Shown here piece by piece: positions 45,574 to 55,142 of a stretch of DNA of 64,000 nucleotides. Made by a program: the position numbers and the translations under genes. Under the pieces are notes generated by a model. The model made no database searches. It was not told the origin of the DNA and saw nothing but the letters and a program-made list of their open reading frames with translations. The first letter of the stretch is position 1, and each line of letters starts with the position of its first letter. The stretch comes from Providencia zhijiangensis (GTDB lineage: Bacteria; Pseudomonadota; Gammaproteobacteria; Enterobacterales; Enterobacteriaceae), in contig NZ_CP135990.1 in assembly GCF_030315915.2 (NCBI RefSeq), forward strand, positions 2,852,001-2,916,000, written 5' to 3'.

Positions 45574-46212
45574 CTATGGTTTTTCAATCTGCTGCTTATC
45601 CGCAGTCGCTTGATTAATAATCGCTTTTGCCATCCATTGTGCGATTTCAGTGACCTGATCGTTATCCAATTTCCAGATATCTTTTAATACCAAGAAAATT
45701 TCCGATCCGTAGATCACGGAAAATGCTTTAATCACTTTATCAATGACTTCATCCGGAAACTCAGATTTCATCGGTGATGTTACCATCGCCAAAATATCTT
45801 TACGATTACCACGCTCTAATCGTTTCTCTTCGGGTTCCGGTGAAGGTGATGAACGCCCAAGCGCCCACTGTTGAAGTGATGTTTGTAACGCTGCACGCAA
45901 AACCCCTTCGTGAGCAAACATACGTGGAAATGCATAACGTAACAGCTCATCGATCCGCTCTTCTGTTTTTTCGCTTTGCGGTTTCCACGTCAAAATAGGG
46001 CCGAGGCTAACATTCACTGTCGCGGCAATCAGATCACTTTGCGTTGGAAAATAACGATACGCAGTCGCACGCGAAACGCCCGCTTCCATCGCTAACTCAG
46101 ACACTGACGGCATTGCCCCTTTTTCAAATAGATCAACTGCCGTTGACACGAGTAAATTATAGGTACGTTTGCGCGTTCCTTTGTAGTCTGGCATGAGATG
46201 GCTCAGTGGCAT
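45574..46212 (-). CDS. TetR/AcrR family transcriptional regulator
   Basis: Predicted one-component repressor. 212 residues. The N-terminal helix-turn-helix at about 35-60 reads SVSELAMEAGVSRATAYRYF followed by PTQSDLIAATV, the classic TetR DNA-binding signature; the C-terminal ligand domain is not assignable. It is divergent from the Tm-1-like gene, and the 400-bp gap holds two palindromes (46487-46506 and 46521-46540) that fit TetR operators, so it most likely controls that operon and perhaps itself and the AbrB-type gene. Confidence 0.93.
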   Translation of the reverse strand: MPLSHLMPDYKGTRKRTYNLLVSTAVDLFEKGAMPSVSELAMEAGVSRATAYRYFPTQSDLIAATVNVSLGPILTWKPQSEKTEERIDELLRYAFPRMFAHEGVLRAALQTSLQQWALGRSSPSPEPEEKRLERGNRKDILAMVTSPMKSEFPDEVIDKVIKAFSVIYGSEIFLVLKDIWKLDNDQVTEIAQWMAKAIINQATADKQQIEKP

Positions 46213-46486
46213 GTCTTTATCCTTAAAATCGCCTTTCTATGAGTGTAGACAATATCTTTCACAGTACATATTTTCCGATAAGCATTCTTAATCGTCTGAC
46301 GAGTATATTGTGTGCTCGCTCTCAAAATTACGCTATAAATACAGCACGGTAAATCATTATATTTAAATATTCATGGACAAAAACCATTAATCTGGTTTAA
46401 CTATTTTATGATAACCATTCTATTTATAATGTTTAATCAATAAGATACAAATCATCTTCTATACATCAAAGCAGATAACGCCAAAA

Positions 46487-46506
46487 AATGAGACTGCAGT
46501 CTCATT
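46487..46506. promoter_or_regulatory. Palindromic operator 1 (likely TetR-family site)
   Basis: Perfect 20-bp palindrome AATGAGACTGCAGTCTCATT upstream of the Tm-1-like operon and divergent TetR gene. Confidence 0.85.
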
Positions 46507-46520
46507 ATTGACTTATCGTA

Positions 46521-46540
46521 AATGATACTATAGTCTCATT
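46521..46540. promoter_or_regulatory. Palindromic operator 2 (likely TetR-family site)
   Basis: AATGATACTATAGTCTCATT: half-sites match at 9 of 10 positions, and the outer AATGAnACT matches operator 1. Centre-to-centre spacing from operator 1 is 34 bp, about three helical turns. Confidence 0.82.
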
Positions 46541-46615
46541 GAGATGGAAAATTCAACATACCCTACACATATTAAGTAACCAAACAAAGTTACATAAAAA
46601 ACAAAGGATTTTTCT

Positions 46616-47836
46616 ATGCCAAAGCATCAGGGTTTTATTTATGTCGCAAGCACCCTAGACACCAAAAGCGCTGAACTTTTTTATGTCAGTGACTTAATTA
46701 AAAATGCAGGGCTTGCTGTACGTACCGTTGATTTGAGTACTCAGCCATCATTATTAGAAAAAAATGCTGATGTCACCGCTGAAATGGTTGCCAGTTTCCA
46801 CCCTCAAGGTGCTGGCGCCATTTTCTGCGGAGATCGCGGGAAAGCGATAGAAGCGATGGCGCAAGCCTTCAGCCTCTATCTTGCTGCACAAACTGACGTC
46901 GCCGCAATACTTGGGCTAGGCGGCTCAGGGGGTACGGCACTGATTACACCAGCAATGCAAATTTTACCTGTCGGTGTGCCAAAACTTATGGTCTCCACCA
47001 TGGCCTCGGGCGATATTTCCGGGTATATCGGCGCGAGTGATATCGCCATGATGTACTCCGTCACGGATGTTTCTGGACTCAATGTCATTTCACGTAAAGT
47101 CCTGAAAAATGCAGCCAACCAAATTGCTGGCGCTGTCTGGTTTGATAACGGTGAAGCCGATACCGCTGAAAATAAACCCGCCATTGCCTTGACCATGTTT
47201 GGCGTCACCACCCCTTGCGTCCAGCAATTGACAGCAAAATTAGAACATGACCATGATTGCCTAGTATTCCATGCAACGGGAAGTGGCGGCAAAGCCATGG
47301 AAAAATTGATTGATAGCCGCTTATTAGATTCCGTTTTGGATATCACCACCACGGAAGTGTGCGACTACCTATTTGGTGGCGTATTGGCTTGCGATGAAGA
47401 CCGCTTTGGTGCCATCGCGCGAACTCAAACACCTTGCGTATTATCTTGCGGTGCGTTGGATATGGTGAACTTTGGTCGCCCTTCCACCGTGCCAGAACAG
47501 TATAAAGACAGACAGTTTTATCACCATAATGCCCAAGTCACACTGATGAGAACAACCGTAGAAGAAAACCGTCAAATGGGACATTGGATAGCAGAAAAGC
47601 TGAATGCTTGTGAGGGCGAAATTCGCTTTATTATCCCAACAGCCGGTTTTTCCGCATTAGACATCGACGGCGCACCATTTTGGGATCCGCAGGCAGACCA
47701 AGCCTTTATCGACGCATTAACACAGCACTTAGTCACAACAGAAAAACGACAATTAATATTAAGCCCGCATCACATTAATTCCCCTGAATTCTGTGAGCAG
47801 GTTATTGAATTACACCAGGAAATAGTAAACAAGTAG
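46616..47836 (+). CDS. Tm-1-like ATP-binding domain protein (UPF0261)
   Basis: Homolog of the N-terminal domain of the tomato resistance protein Tm-1 and of the UPF0261 family. 406 residues. Seen: [20 protein letters not shown] at the N-terminus, a glycine-rich nucleotide-binding-like stretch [41 protein letters not shown], and [21 protein letters not shown] lies 7 bases before ATG. The next gene begins 10 bp downstream, so the two are co-transcribed. The biochemical role in bacteria is not established. Likely repressed by the divergent TetR protein. Confidence 0.9.
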   Translation: MPKHQGFIYVASTLDTKSAELFYVSDLIKNAGLAVRTVDLSTQPSLLEKNADVTAEMVASFHPQGAGAIFCGDRGKAIEAMAQAFSLYLAAQTDVAAILGLGGSGGTALITPAMQILPVGVPKLMVSTMASGDISGYIGASDIAMMYSVTDVSGLNVISRKVLKNAANQIAGAVWFDNGEADTAENKPAIALTMFGVTTPCVQQLTAKLEHDHDCLVFHATGSGGKAMEKLIDSRLLDSVLDITTTEVCDYLFGGVLACDEDRFGAIARTQTPCVLSCGALDMVNFGRPSTVPEQYKDRQFYHHNAQVTLMRTTVEENRQMGHWIAEKLNACEGEIRFIIPTAGFSALDIDGAPFWDPQADQAFIDALTQHLVTTEKRQLILSPHHINSPEFCEQVIELHQEIVNK

Positions 47837-47846
47837 AGGTTCATCA

Positions 47847-48674
47847 ATGAAACATAACCGCGAAGACTTACTGAAAAATTTCAGAGAGATGATTGCTCGT
47901 GGAGAACCCATCATTGGCGGTGGCGCAGGTACTGGTCTGTCCGCTAAATGTGAAGAAGCCGGTGGCATCGACTTAATCGTTATTTATAATTCAGGTCGTT
48001 ACCGTATGGCAGGTCGTGGCTCTCTCGCCGGTCTGCTAGCTTATGGTAATGCCAACGAAATCGTGATGGATATGGCGAAAGAAGTTCTCCCTGTCGTGAA
48101 GCACACCCCTGTGCTTGCTGGGGTTAACGGTACCGATCCATTCTGTCAGTTCGATAAATTCCTTGATGATATCAAGGCAACTGGCTTTGCTGGGGTGCAA
48201 AACTTCCCAACCGTAGGACTGATTGACGGTAACTTCCGCGCCAATTTAGAAGAAACAGGCATGGGTTACGGTTTAGAAGTCGATATGATCCGCATGGCGC
48301 ATGAAAAAGGGTTATTAACCACGCCATACGTCTTTAGCCGTGAAGATGCCATTGCAATGGCACAGGCGGGTGCGGATATTATTGTGCCACACATGGGCCT
48401 GACCACTGGCGGCAACATCGGCGCGGAAACCGCTGTCACACTGGCGGATTGCGTTGAACTTATCAATGATTGGGCGAAAGCCGCAAAATCTGTACGTGAT
48501 GATGTGATTATTCTGTGCCACGGTGGCCCTATCGCCACGCCGGAAGATGCAGAATATATTTTAGCGCACTGCCCAGATTGCCACGGCTTCTACGGTGCAA
48601 GTTCCATGGAACGTTTACCGACAGAAGTGGCATTAAAAGAGACCACACAGCAATTTAAATCAATAACTCGCTAG
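47847..48674 (+). CDS. TIM-barrel 'phosphoenolpyruvate hydrolase' family protein
   Basis: Homolog of the C-terminal TIM-barrel domain of plant Tm-1 (PF09370). 275 residues. Visible: [66 protein letters not shown], and the barrel end [17 protein letters not shown] with [12 protein letters not shown]. The family name implies PEP hydrolysis, but direct evidence is thin. Forms a two-gene operon with the UPF0261 gene 10 bp upstream and ends at a strong terminator. The pair is probably a single functional unit. Confidence 0.9.
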   Translation: MKHNREDLLKNFREMIARGEPIIGGGAGTGLSAKCEEAGGIDLIVIYNSGRYRMAGRGSLAGLLAYGNANEIVMDMAKEVLPVVKHTPVLAGVNGTDPFCQFDKFLDDIKATGFAGVQNFPTVGLIDGNFRANLEETGMGYGLEVDMIRMAHEKGLLTTPYVFSREDAIAMAQAGADIIVPHMGLTTGGNIGAETAVTLADCVELINDWAKAAKSVRDDVIILCHGGPIATPEDAEYILAHCPDCHGFYGASSMERLPTEVALKETTQQFKSITR

Positions 48675-48721
48675 TTTTCATTCTGTATTTTTTGTTTTAC
48701 TTTATTTTTGCCAACACCAGG

Positions 48722-48746
48722 ACGCCTACTTCGGTAGGCGTTTTTC
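48722..48746 (+). terminator. Terminator of the Tm-1-like operon
   Basis: ACGCCTAC, UUCG tetraloop, GTAGGCGT, then TTTT. Confidence 0.95.
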
Positions 48747-48781
48747 TTTCTATTTATTATTCAACTTATTGGCTATCCAAC

Positions 48782-49543
48782 CTATTGACCGTCCATATCG
48801 GCCATTTGGGCTTTTTTCTTTTTGCGTAAACTCAGTAGCCCAAATAACGCAGGCAAGACAACAGGCAACGAAAAATAGAGCACGCCAAACGCAAACGCCA
48901 CATGCGGCTTTTCAGGAAACTCCCCACCCGTACCGATAGAGTCTAAATAATGAATCGATTCCAGATACGCTGGCGTTAACCCACCATACGGCACCATCCA
49001 CGATAACAACAGCGCAGTAAAGATACTGAACATAAAGTTCATTGCCATTAAAGCGGAATAACCCATATTTTCTTGGCGCTCTTGGTCGGTTCGACTAGTT
49101 AATCCAAACAGCATCCTGTTGACCACTGTCGCACTGTAGAGATATAAAATGACGGGAGAATCTCCCAGCACTGACATATTAATGGCCAGCGCAAAAAGAC
49201 CATAAAACAAGGCAAATCCTAATATCACAAAAAAATTCTTAAATACCGACATAAATACGCCGGAGTGCACTAGGATAAACTCGAATATAAGGATCAACGT
49301 GAGGTTATAAATAATCTCGACACTGTAATTTTCAGGGAAAAACCAAACCGAAATAATAAAACCCACATAGAATATTGAAAATCCATAATTGATCATTTTC
49401 GAAAAAGCACGAACGACGCTAAATGAATTATGGGTCTCTTTAACGCTTTTGACCGCTTTCTTCTTAGGGAAAAAACTCGCTGATGAGGATTGGCGCCCTC
49501 TATTTTTATTCGTAACCGGTTTCTTTTCCTTGGGTGTTTCCAT
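48782..49543 (-). CDS. Six-helix membrane protein of unknown function
   Basis: Not recognised. 253 residues: a basic, Ser/Lys-rich cytoplasmic N-terminus (about 1-45), then about six hydrophobic segments (FSIFYVGFIISVWFF, LTLILIFEFILVHSGVF, FFVILGFALFYGLFALAI, VILYLYSATVVNRMLF, FMFSIFTALLLSWMVPYGG, FGVLYFSLPVVLPALFGLL), ending in a Lys-rich tail. GGAG about 8 bases before the ATG at 49543 supports the start. It is downstream of the diaminopimelate dehydrogenase gene on the same strand, about 170 bp apart, and convergent to the Tm-1-like operon. Confidence 0.75.
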   Translation of the reverse strand: METPKEKKPVTNKNRGRQSSSASFFPKKKAVKSVKETHNSFSVVRAFSKMINYGFSIFYVGFIISVWFFPENYSVEIIYNLTLILIFEFILVHSGVFMSVFKNFFVILGFALFYGLFALAINMSVLGDSPVILYLYSATVVNRMLFGLTSRTDQERQENMGYSALMAMNFMFSIFTALLLSWMVPYGGLTPAYLESIHYLDSIGTGGEFPEKPHVAFAFGVLYFSLPVVLPALFGLLSLRKKKKAQMADMDGQ

Positions 49544-49710
49544 TCTATTTCTCCGTTGACACTCTTCTATGCTGGTGTCGAACCAATCCTAAATAATGGC
49601 GTTATTCTGAAGGGGAATAAAATAAAAAGCGAGGAGAGAAAATGACACGCAGTCACAATGCTATTCATTATGCTGCGCACCATTAATCAGTGATTAACGC
49701 TATTTGAAAA

Positions 49711-50607
49711 TTAAACCAGCTTAGCGATTAAGCTATCTAAATCACCTTGCAGGAAATTCACTGGTGGAATTTCAATGACGGTATACGCCCCCGCAGGCTG
49801 TTTCATGGTTGCACGTGCGGCAGATACCATAAACTGCGACGTTAATGCAGGGTTATTGATACGCATTGAGTATTCGAATAACTGATTGTGTGTCGCACCA
49901 GAAACCCCTTTATGGGTCATTTGAACGCCGTGTCCCACATCTTTTAATGCATCAATGCTATCCACTTGGCGAATATGCGTTTCATCGGAAGAGAAATAAC
50001 TATCTTGCTTGATTGCGCGCACCACATCATCAAACTTTGCACCCGCTTCCAGCTCAACATACACCATACGACGATGGACGCCAGTACCTAGAGGGATGGT
50101 GACTGAAAGTGCATCTTTCACGCCATCAACTGCTTTCGCCGCAACGCTATGCCCCATACTCATACCTGGGCCAAAGTTAGTGTAAGTCACCCCTTTTGGT
50201 GCCATTGCCAGCATCAGCGTACGCATGATGGAGTCTGAACCCGGATCCCAGCCTGCCGATACAATTGACACACTGTTATGCTTCTTCGCGACGCTATCAA
50301 GCTGGTGTTTTAATGCCACGATATCAGAGTGCACATCGAAGCTATCTACGGTATTAATCCCTAGGCTTAAGATTTTCTCTGCTAAAGTTCCGATAGCACG
50401 TGTAGGGGAACAAAGTAACGCAACATCCACGCCATCTAATTTTTCGATGTCATCAACCACGTTATATCCGGCTAATTCCGCTGGAATATCTTGGGTATTA
50501 CGACGTACAATTCCGACTAATTCGAAATCATCAGCGGCTTGAACAGCTTCTAGTGCATAACGACCAATATTGCCGTAACCCACTATTGCTGTTTTAATTT
50601 TTGTCAT
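49711..50607 (-). CDS. ddh: meso-Diaminopimelate D-dehydrogenase (type II)
   Basis: NADPH-dependent reversible oxidative deamination at the D-centre of meso-diaminopimelate, a one-step lysine/peptidoglycan precursor route. 298 residues, the length of the type II enzyme of Symbiobacterium (299) rather than Corynebacterium (320). N-terminal Rossmann motif IVGYGNIGRYALEAVQAA. Substrate regions VSAGWDPGSDSIMRTL, FGPGMSMGHSVAAKAVDGV and KGVSGATHNQLFEYSMRINNPALT are almost the same as in the Symbiobacterium enzyme. In an enterobacterium with the succinylase pathway this enzyme is accessory. Regulation is not evident from the sequence. Confidence 0.93.
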   Translation of the reverse strand: MTKIKTAIVGYGNIGRYALEAVQAADDFELVGIVRRNTQDIPAELAGYNVVDDIEKLDGVDVALLCSPTRAIGTLAEKILSLGINTVDSFDVHSDIVALKHQLDSVAKKHNSVSIVSAGWDPGSDSIMRTLMLAMAPKGVTYTNFGPGMSMGHSVAAKAVDGVKDALSVTIPLGTGVHRRMVYVELEAGAKFDDVVRAIKQDSYFSSDETHIRQVDSIDALKDVGHGVQMTHKGVSGATHNQLFEYSMRINNPALTSQFMVSAARATMKQPAGAYTVIEIPPVNFLQGDLDSLIAKLV

Positions 50608-50800
50608 TGTGACTCCTCGGTCATTCTGATGTCATATTTCAAATACAAGATGCATATCAATAACAAATTTATATAGATTAAACAAAGCTTAATTATCTAA
50701 AAAGTTCCGGCTTTTATTACTAGGTTACTTTATCAATTAGAGGTAGAATCCGAGCAAATCTCGTTCTTTTCTCTAATTTCAACGAATACAAAGGTTCTTA

Positions 50801-52147
50801 ATGCATCAGCCCGATGTCACTGAGAGGTCACTCTATTCCCTCAGTTGGCCAATCTTTATTGATATTTTCCTTCATTTGGCCACCTTATTAATTAATACCT
50901 ACATGGTGAGCCATGTATCGACGGCCTACCTTGCTGCAATGGGGGTCGGGAATCAGGTTTTTGACCTATTTATTACTATCTTTAACTTTATTAGCGTGGG
51001 ATGTAGCGTCGTTATCGCCCAATATCTGGGGGCAGGTCGCCGTGATAAAGCCAGCCAAGCGATTCATATTTCCATCGCCTTTAACTTTATATTAGGTTTC
51101 TCCAGCGCCTTAATTGCGCTCTTTTTTGGCTACAAAATTCTGACCATTATGAATACCCCATCCCACTTAATGGATGATGGGTACGCATATTTACACATTT
51201 TGGGTATCTGTTTAATTCCAGAAGCGATCTCCATCATTCTCGCGGCTTGTTTACGCGTTTATGGTAAAGCTCAGCCAGCGATGTGGGTCACTCTGATTGC
51301 CAATATCATTACCGTGATTGGTAACATGATTGTGCTGTATGGCTTCTTTGGTTTACCGCAATATGGTCTGGAAGGCGTTGCATGGTCAACGGTGGTTGGA
51401 CGCGTTGTGGCAGTCATTTTACTGTTCTGCCTGCTGTTCTATGGGCTAAGAATCAAATTTACCCCAATGATGCTGATCCGTTGGTCCAGTAAAATGCTCA
51501 GCAAAATCCTGCATATTGGTTTACCTGCCGCGGGCGAAAACTTGGTGTGGATCCTGCACTTTATGACCGCATCCGCCTTTATCGGCTTAATGGGTGAAAC
51601 TGCCCTTGCTGCGCAAACCCTCTATTTCCAACTTTCGCTATTTATTATGCTGTTTGGAATTTCCATTAGTATTGGTAATGAGATTATGGTCGGGCATTTA
51701 GTGGGCGCTAAGCGCTTTGAAGATGCCTATCGCCGTGCGTTTAAGAGTTTGAAATGGGGCTTTTACGTCACTATCGGCGTGGTGTTTGTATTCTGGTTAT
51801 TCCGCGCACCCATCCTCGAAAGCTTAACGGACGATCAAGGCATCATTCAGTTATTGCTGCCAATTTTCTTATTATCCGTATTCTTAGAGCCGGGACGTAC
51901 TATCAACATCGTCATGGTAAACGCCCTTCGCGCCTCTGGTGATGCGAAATTCCCATTATTAACCGCCGTACTCTTTATGTGGGGGATCGCCATTCCATTG
52001 GGCTACTTCCTTGGCATAAAAATGGAAATGGGGTTAATCGGTATCTGGATTGGATTCTTTGTCGATGAGTGGGTTCGCGGGCTCACCAATGCGTGGCGCT
52101 GGCGTTCACGTAAATGGCAAAGTAAACGCCTCGATTTAGAAAGCTAA
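50801..52147 (+). CDS. MATE family multidrug/toxin efflux transporter
   Basis: Cation-coupled exporter of the multidrug and toxic compound extrusion family. 448 residues, about 12 membrane helices in two halves. First half: SLSWPIFIDIFLHLATLLINTYMVS and MGVGNQVFDLFITIFNFISVGCSVVIAQ. Second half: GLPAAGENLVWILHFMTASAFIGLMG, SISIGNEIMVGHLVGAKRFEDA. The charged C-terminus ends in RSRKWQSKR. Closest architecture is the DinF/YeeO-like branch; substrate unknown. Own terminator follows. Confidence 0.93.
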   Translation: MHQPDVTERSLYSLSWPIFIDIFLHLATLLINTYMVSHVSTAYLAAMGVGNQVFDLFITIFNFISVGCSVVIAQYLGAGRRDKASQAIHISIAFNFILGFSSALIALFFGYKILTIMNTPSHLMDDGYAYLHILGICLIPEAISIILAACLRVYGKAQPAMWVTLIANIITVIGNMIVLYGFFGLPQYGLEGVAWSTVVGRVVAVILLFCLLFYGLRIKFTPMMLIRWSSKMLSKILHIGLPAAGENLVWILHFMTASAFIGLMGETALAAQTLYFQLSLFIMLFGISISIGNEIMVGHLVGAKRFEDAYRRAFKSLKWGFYVTIGVVFVFWLFRAPILESLTDDQGIIQLLLPIFLLSVFLEPGRTINIVMVNALRASGDAKFPLLTAVLFMWGIAIPLGYFLGIKMEMGLIGIWIGFFVDEWVRGLTNAWRWRSRKWQSKRLDLES

Positions 52148-52158
52148 GCTCTCCGTAT

Positions 52159-52187
52159 CCTACCTATGAAAATAGGTAGGATTTTTG
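52159..52187 (+). terminator. Terminator after the MATE gene
   Basis: CCTACCTAT, GAAA loop, ATAGGTAGG, then ATTTTTG. Confidence 0.93.
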
Positions 52188-52343
52188 TGATCGGCATCAT
52201 ATTTAAAAATATTTACCCCAAACAAATCATATTAGAGATAAATTTTCTCTCTCATCCCCATTTATCCATAAACATTGTGAAGTTTTTCTCCGTCCTCTTC
52301 ATTAGAATAATTCCATCACCACATGACTTTTAGGGATATCACC

Positions 52344-53663
52344 ATGGCAACGCAAACTGAAGAACTTCTCTGGCAATATTTTATCAATGCCGTCAAACAA
52401 GACGTTAAACCTGCTCTGGGTTGTACTGAACCCATTTCCCTTGCTTATGCAGCGGCAAAAGCAGCGTCTTATCTGTCATCGCCAGTGATCCGCGTTGCCG
52501 CATTTGTTTCCCCTAATCTCATGAAAAATGGTATGGGCGTCACCGTTCCGGGAACAGGAATGGTGGGATTACCGATTGCCGCGGCGCTAGGCGCAGTGGG
52601 CGGTGATGCCGACGCTGGGTTAGAAGTATTAAAATCAGCATCACCTGAAGCAATTGCACGCAGTAAAGCGATGCTCGCGGACGGTTCCATCACCGTTGAT
52701 ATTAAATCCCCTTGTGATGATGTTGTTTATTCAGAAGCGACAGCCTACAGCGACAATGATTCTGCCACGGTGATCATCGCAGGCTCTCACACGCATATTG
52801 TCAAAATTATCCATGGAGATCAGGTTCTGTTCGATATTACTGAGAATAAAACAGAAACCCGGGATCCCGTTGATTGTGGTACCGATGTCAGCTTACCGAA
52901 AGTCACTGCTAAAGCGGTTTATGAGTTCGCAACTCAAGCACCATTAGACGATATTCGTTTCATTCTTGAAGCCGCACACTTAAATGATGCGTTATCTCAA
53001 GAAGGTTTGCGCAATAGCTACGGCCTGCATATTGGTAAAACGTTGCAGGCTCAACGTGACCGCGGTTTATTGTCCAAAGATTTATTATCCGAAATTATGA
53101 TCCGCACAACGGCAGCCTCTGATGCACGTATGGGCGGTGCGGTATTGCCCGCCATGAGTAATTCCGGTTCCGGTAACCAAGGTATTGCAGCTACTATGCC
53201 GGTCGTTGTGACCGCAGATTATCTGCAATCTACCGAAGAACAGTTAGCTCGTGCGCTGATGCTCTCCCATTTAATGGCCATTTATATTCATAACCAACTG
53301 CCTGCGCTTTCTGCATTATGTGCGGCAACCACCGCAGCAATGGGTGCTGCTGCTGGGATTGCATGGTTATTGGAAGCTCGCTATGAAGTGGTCGCAATGG
53401 CAATCTCAAGCATGATCGGCGACGTCAGCGGCATGATCTGTGATGGGGCATCCAACAGCTGTGCAATGAAAGTCTCCACCAGTGCGAGTGCGGCATACAA
53501 AGCCGTATTGATGGCGCTAGATAATAGCTGCGTAAGAGGCTCGGACGGAATTGTGTCGGATGATGTGGATCAGTCGATTGCGAATTTGTGTTCGTTGGCG
53601 GCGGGCTCAATGCGGCATACGGACATTCAAATAATCGAAATAATGTCCTCCAAAGCTCGCTAA
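52344..53663 (+). CDS. cyuA: L-cysteine desulfidase CyuA (UPF0597/YhaM family)
   Basis: Cysteine-degrading enzyme releasing sulfide, pyruvate and ammonia; the family carries an oxygen-labile Fe-S cluster. Start set at 52344 ([13 protein letters not shown]), with AGGGAT before it; the upstream ATG at 52323 has no ribosome site. 439 residues. Signatures: [50 protein letters not shown], and [20 protein letters not shown] with conserved Cys residues. Close to E. coli CyuA throughout. The transporter CyuP and regulator CyuR are not next to it. An ERIC lies 10 bases after its stop. Confidence 0.94.
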   Translation: MATQTEELLWQYFINAVKQDVKPALGCTEPISLAYAAAKAASYLSSPVIRVAAFVSPNLMKNGMGVTVPGTGMVGLPIAAALGAVGGDADAGLEVLKSASPEAIARSKAMLADGSITVDIKSPCDDVVYSEATAYSDNDSATVIIAGSHTHIVKIIHGDQVLFDITENKTETRDPVDCGTDVSLPKVTAKAVYEFATQAPLDDIRFILEAAHLNDALSQEGLRNSYGLHIGKTLQAQRDRGLLSKDLLSEIMIRTTAASDARMGGAVLPAMSNSGSGNQGIAATMPVVVTADYLQSTEEQLARALMLSHLMAIYIHNQLPALSALCAATTAAMGAAAGIAWLLEARYEVVAMAISSMIGDVSGMICDGASNSCAMKVSTSASAAYKAVLMALDNSCVRGSDGIVSDDVDQSIANLCSLAAGSMRHTDIQIIEIMSSKAR

Positions 53664-53672
53664 TTCTTCGCT

Positions 53673-53771
53673 CTTCGAGCTGTCGCTGTGTTGGTTGCAC
53701 TCGTTAAGGCTAGTCACATACTTATGTATGCTCCTAGCCCTTAACTCGATTACCGCCTTGCGACAACTCGA
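53673..53771 (-). repeat. ERIC element behind cyuA
   Basis: Reverse-oriented copy with terminal arms TTCGAGCTGTCGC / GCGACAACTCGAA (one mismatch) and inner CTAGTCACATACTTATGTAT and GCTCCTAG. It begins 10 bases after the cyuA stop, GCCAAC end toward the gene. Confidence 0.9.
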
Positions 53772-53809
53772 ATATCTTTGAATTAGAATCTTCTGTTAGC
53801 TTCTTCTTT

Positions 53810-53841
53810 GTTTTTATTGAGTTTTTATTGCGTTTTTATTG
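53810..53841. repeat. Three imperfect 11-bp direct repeats at the end of yjiA
   Basis: TTTTTATTGAG, TTTTTATTGCG and TTTTTATTGA follow one another across the yjiA stop codon. Short slippage-type repeat. Confidence 0.8.
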
Positions 53842-54798
53842 ATTTTCTAGTGCGGCGAATTTTTCGCGAATTTCGGCTTCGGGGAGATCGATGCCGATGA
53901 AAACGAGGACGCTGCTGCGCGTTTCATCTTCGCCCCAATCTCTATCCCAATCGGCGCTATACAGGCGCTGGACACCTTGGAATAATAGGCGCTTTGGCTC
54001 GTCGATAATGGACAAAATTCCCTTATAGCGTAATAAATTATCTGCAAAACCGAGTAATAAATCTTCCATCACTTGGGAGACGGCCATCAACTCTACAGGG
54101 TAATCAAACTCCAGCACAATCGACCCTACTTCATTTTGCTGCTTAGGCGCGAAACGGAACGTCGGTTGCTTAACATTGAGTTTTGAATCCAACAAAAAGC
54201 CTTCAATATCTAGCAGCAAATCTAAATTAATATCCCCATGAACCACTGGATAAATCGGTGCTCGGGCATTAATGCGCTGCAAACGCTCAATCAACGCATC
54301 AGTATTTGGCTCAATATCGGTTTTGGTGAGAAGGATTCGGTCAGCATAACCAATTTGCGCTTGGGCAATGGCGAAATCATTAAGCTGCTTATCGGCATGA
54401 ACTGCATCCACCAAAGTAATAATGCCATCCAATAAATAACGCTCGCACAGCACTTCATGAGAGAAAAATGTTTGTGTAATCGGACCTGGATCGGCCATAC
54501 CCGTACACTCAATCACTAAACGCTCAAAATCGAGTTTGCCGCTGTCTAAACCATCCAATAAATCCAACAGCGCATTTTCTAATTCATTAGAACGACTGCA
54601 ACAAATACAGCCATTACTTAAGGTGGTGATTTGCGTGGCACGGTCGCCAATCAACGCATTATCGATAGGAACTTCGCCGAACTCGTTTTCGATCACGGCA
54701 ATTTTATGGCCATGCTCCGCGTTGAGAATGTGGCTCAATAGCGTGGTTTTTCCTGCCCCCAAAAAGCCCGTTAAAATCGTTACATTGATTGGTTTCAT
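53836..54798 (-). CDS. yjiA: CobW/COG0523-family GTPase YjiA
   Basis: Metal-binding G3E-family GTPase, a proposed metallochaperone or metal-insertion factor. Start set at 54798 (MKPINVTILTGFLGAGKTTL), with GAGGG 7 bases before it and alignment with E. coli YjiA; upstream in-frame ATGs add only eight residues. 320 residues. Walker A GFLGAGKTT, metal motif CxCC in NGCICCSRSNE, Walker B-type VIECTGMADPGPI, and guanine motif TKTD. The C-terminal CobW domain includes LFQGVQRLYSADWDRDWG. It follows yjiX and btsT, as in E. coli. Confidence 0.95.
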   Translation of the reverse strand: MKPINVTILTGFLGAGKTTLLSHILNAEHGHKIAVIENEFGEVPIDNALIGDRATQITTLSNGCICCSRSNELENALLDLLDGLDSGKLDFERLVIECTGMADPGPITQTFFSHEVLCERYLLDGIITLVDAVHADKQLNDFAIAQAQIGYADRILLTKTDIEPNTDALIERLQRINARAPIYPVVHGDINLDLLLDIEGFLLDSKLNVKQPTFRFAPKQQNEVGSIVLEFDYPVELMAVSQVMEDLLLGFADNLLRYKGILSIIDEPKRLLFQGVQRLYSADWDRDWGEDETRSSVLVFIGIDLPEAEIREKFAALENQ

Positions 54799-54837
54799 TA
54801 TTGCCCTCATCATGCCATTCATTGATAAGAAAGTTCG

Positions 54838-55041
54838 TTAACAGCAGCGAAATCCGCCTTTACCATTGCCGCCGTAGCGAGCATCTTGTCGTTCACGAAA
54901 AAACTCTTTATAGGTCATCACAGGTTTATCGGGGTGATTATCTTTCATGTGCTGCACGTAAGTATCGTAGTCGGGGATCCCCACCAGCATACGCGCCGCC
55001 TGCCCTAAATATTTACCAGTTTTACCCAAGTTTCCAAACAT
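54838..55041 (-). CDS. yjiX: YbdD/YjiX family small protein
   Basis: Small protein encoded with CstA-type peptide/pyruvate transporters; role unknown. 67 residues, the E. coli YjiX length. Start at 55041 ([20 protein letters not shown]) has GGAG 8 bases upstream; the frame extends 45 bases further without conservation. [20 protein letters not shown] and the ending [12 protein letters not shown] with two terminal Cys are the family signature. Confidence 0.96.
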   Translation of the reverse strand: MFGNLGKTGKYLGQAARMLVGIPDYDTYVQHMKDNHPDKPVMTYKEFFRERQDARYGGNGKGGFRCC

Positions 55042-55142
55042 AACCATCTCCAAAGGCAAAATGCCCGACACTGCATTTTCGTACAATGTCGGGCTTCCCT
55101 TACTGTTTCGAGTGAAACTTAACTCGATGCATTATTCTGCTC

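Larger units (their letters stand above)
46213..46615. other. Control region between the TetR gene and the Tm-1-like operon
   Basis: 400 bp, AT-rich on the regulator side. Two palindromic operators lie 75-130 bases before the plus-strand gene, with TTGACT at 46508-46513 and TATAGT at 46529-46534 between and within them as a possible promoter (spacer 15, short of ideal). Confidence 0.6.
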
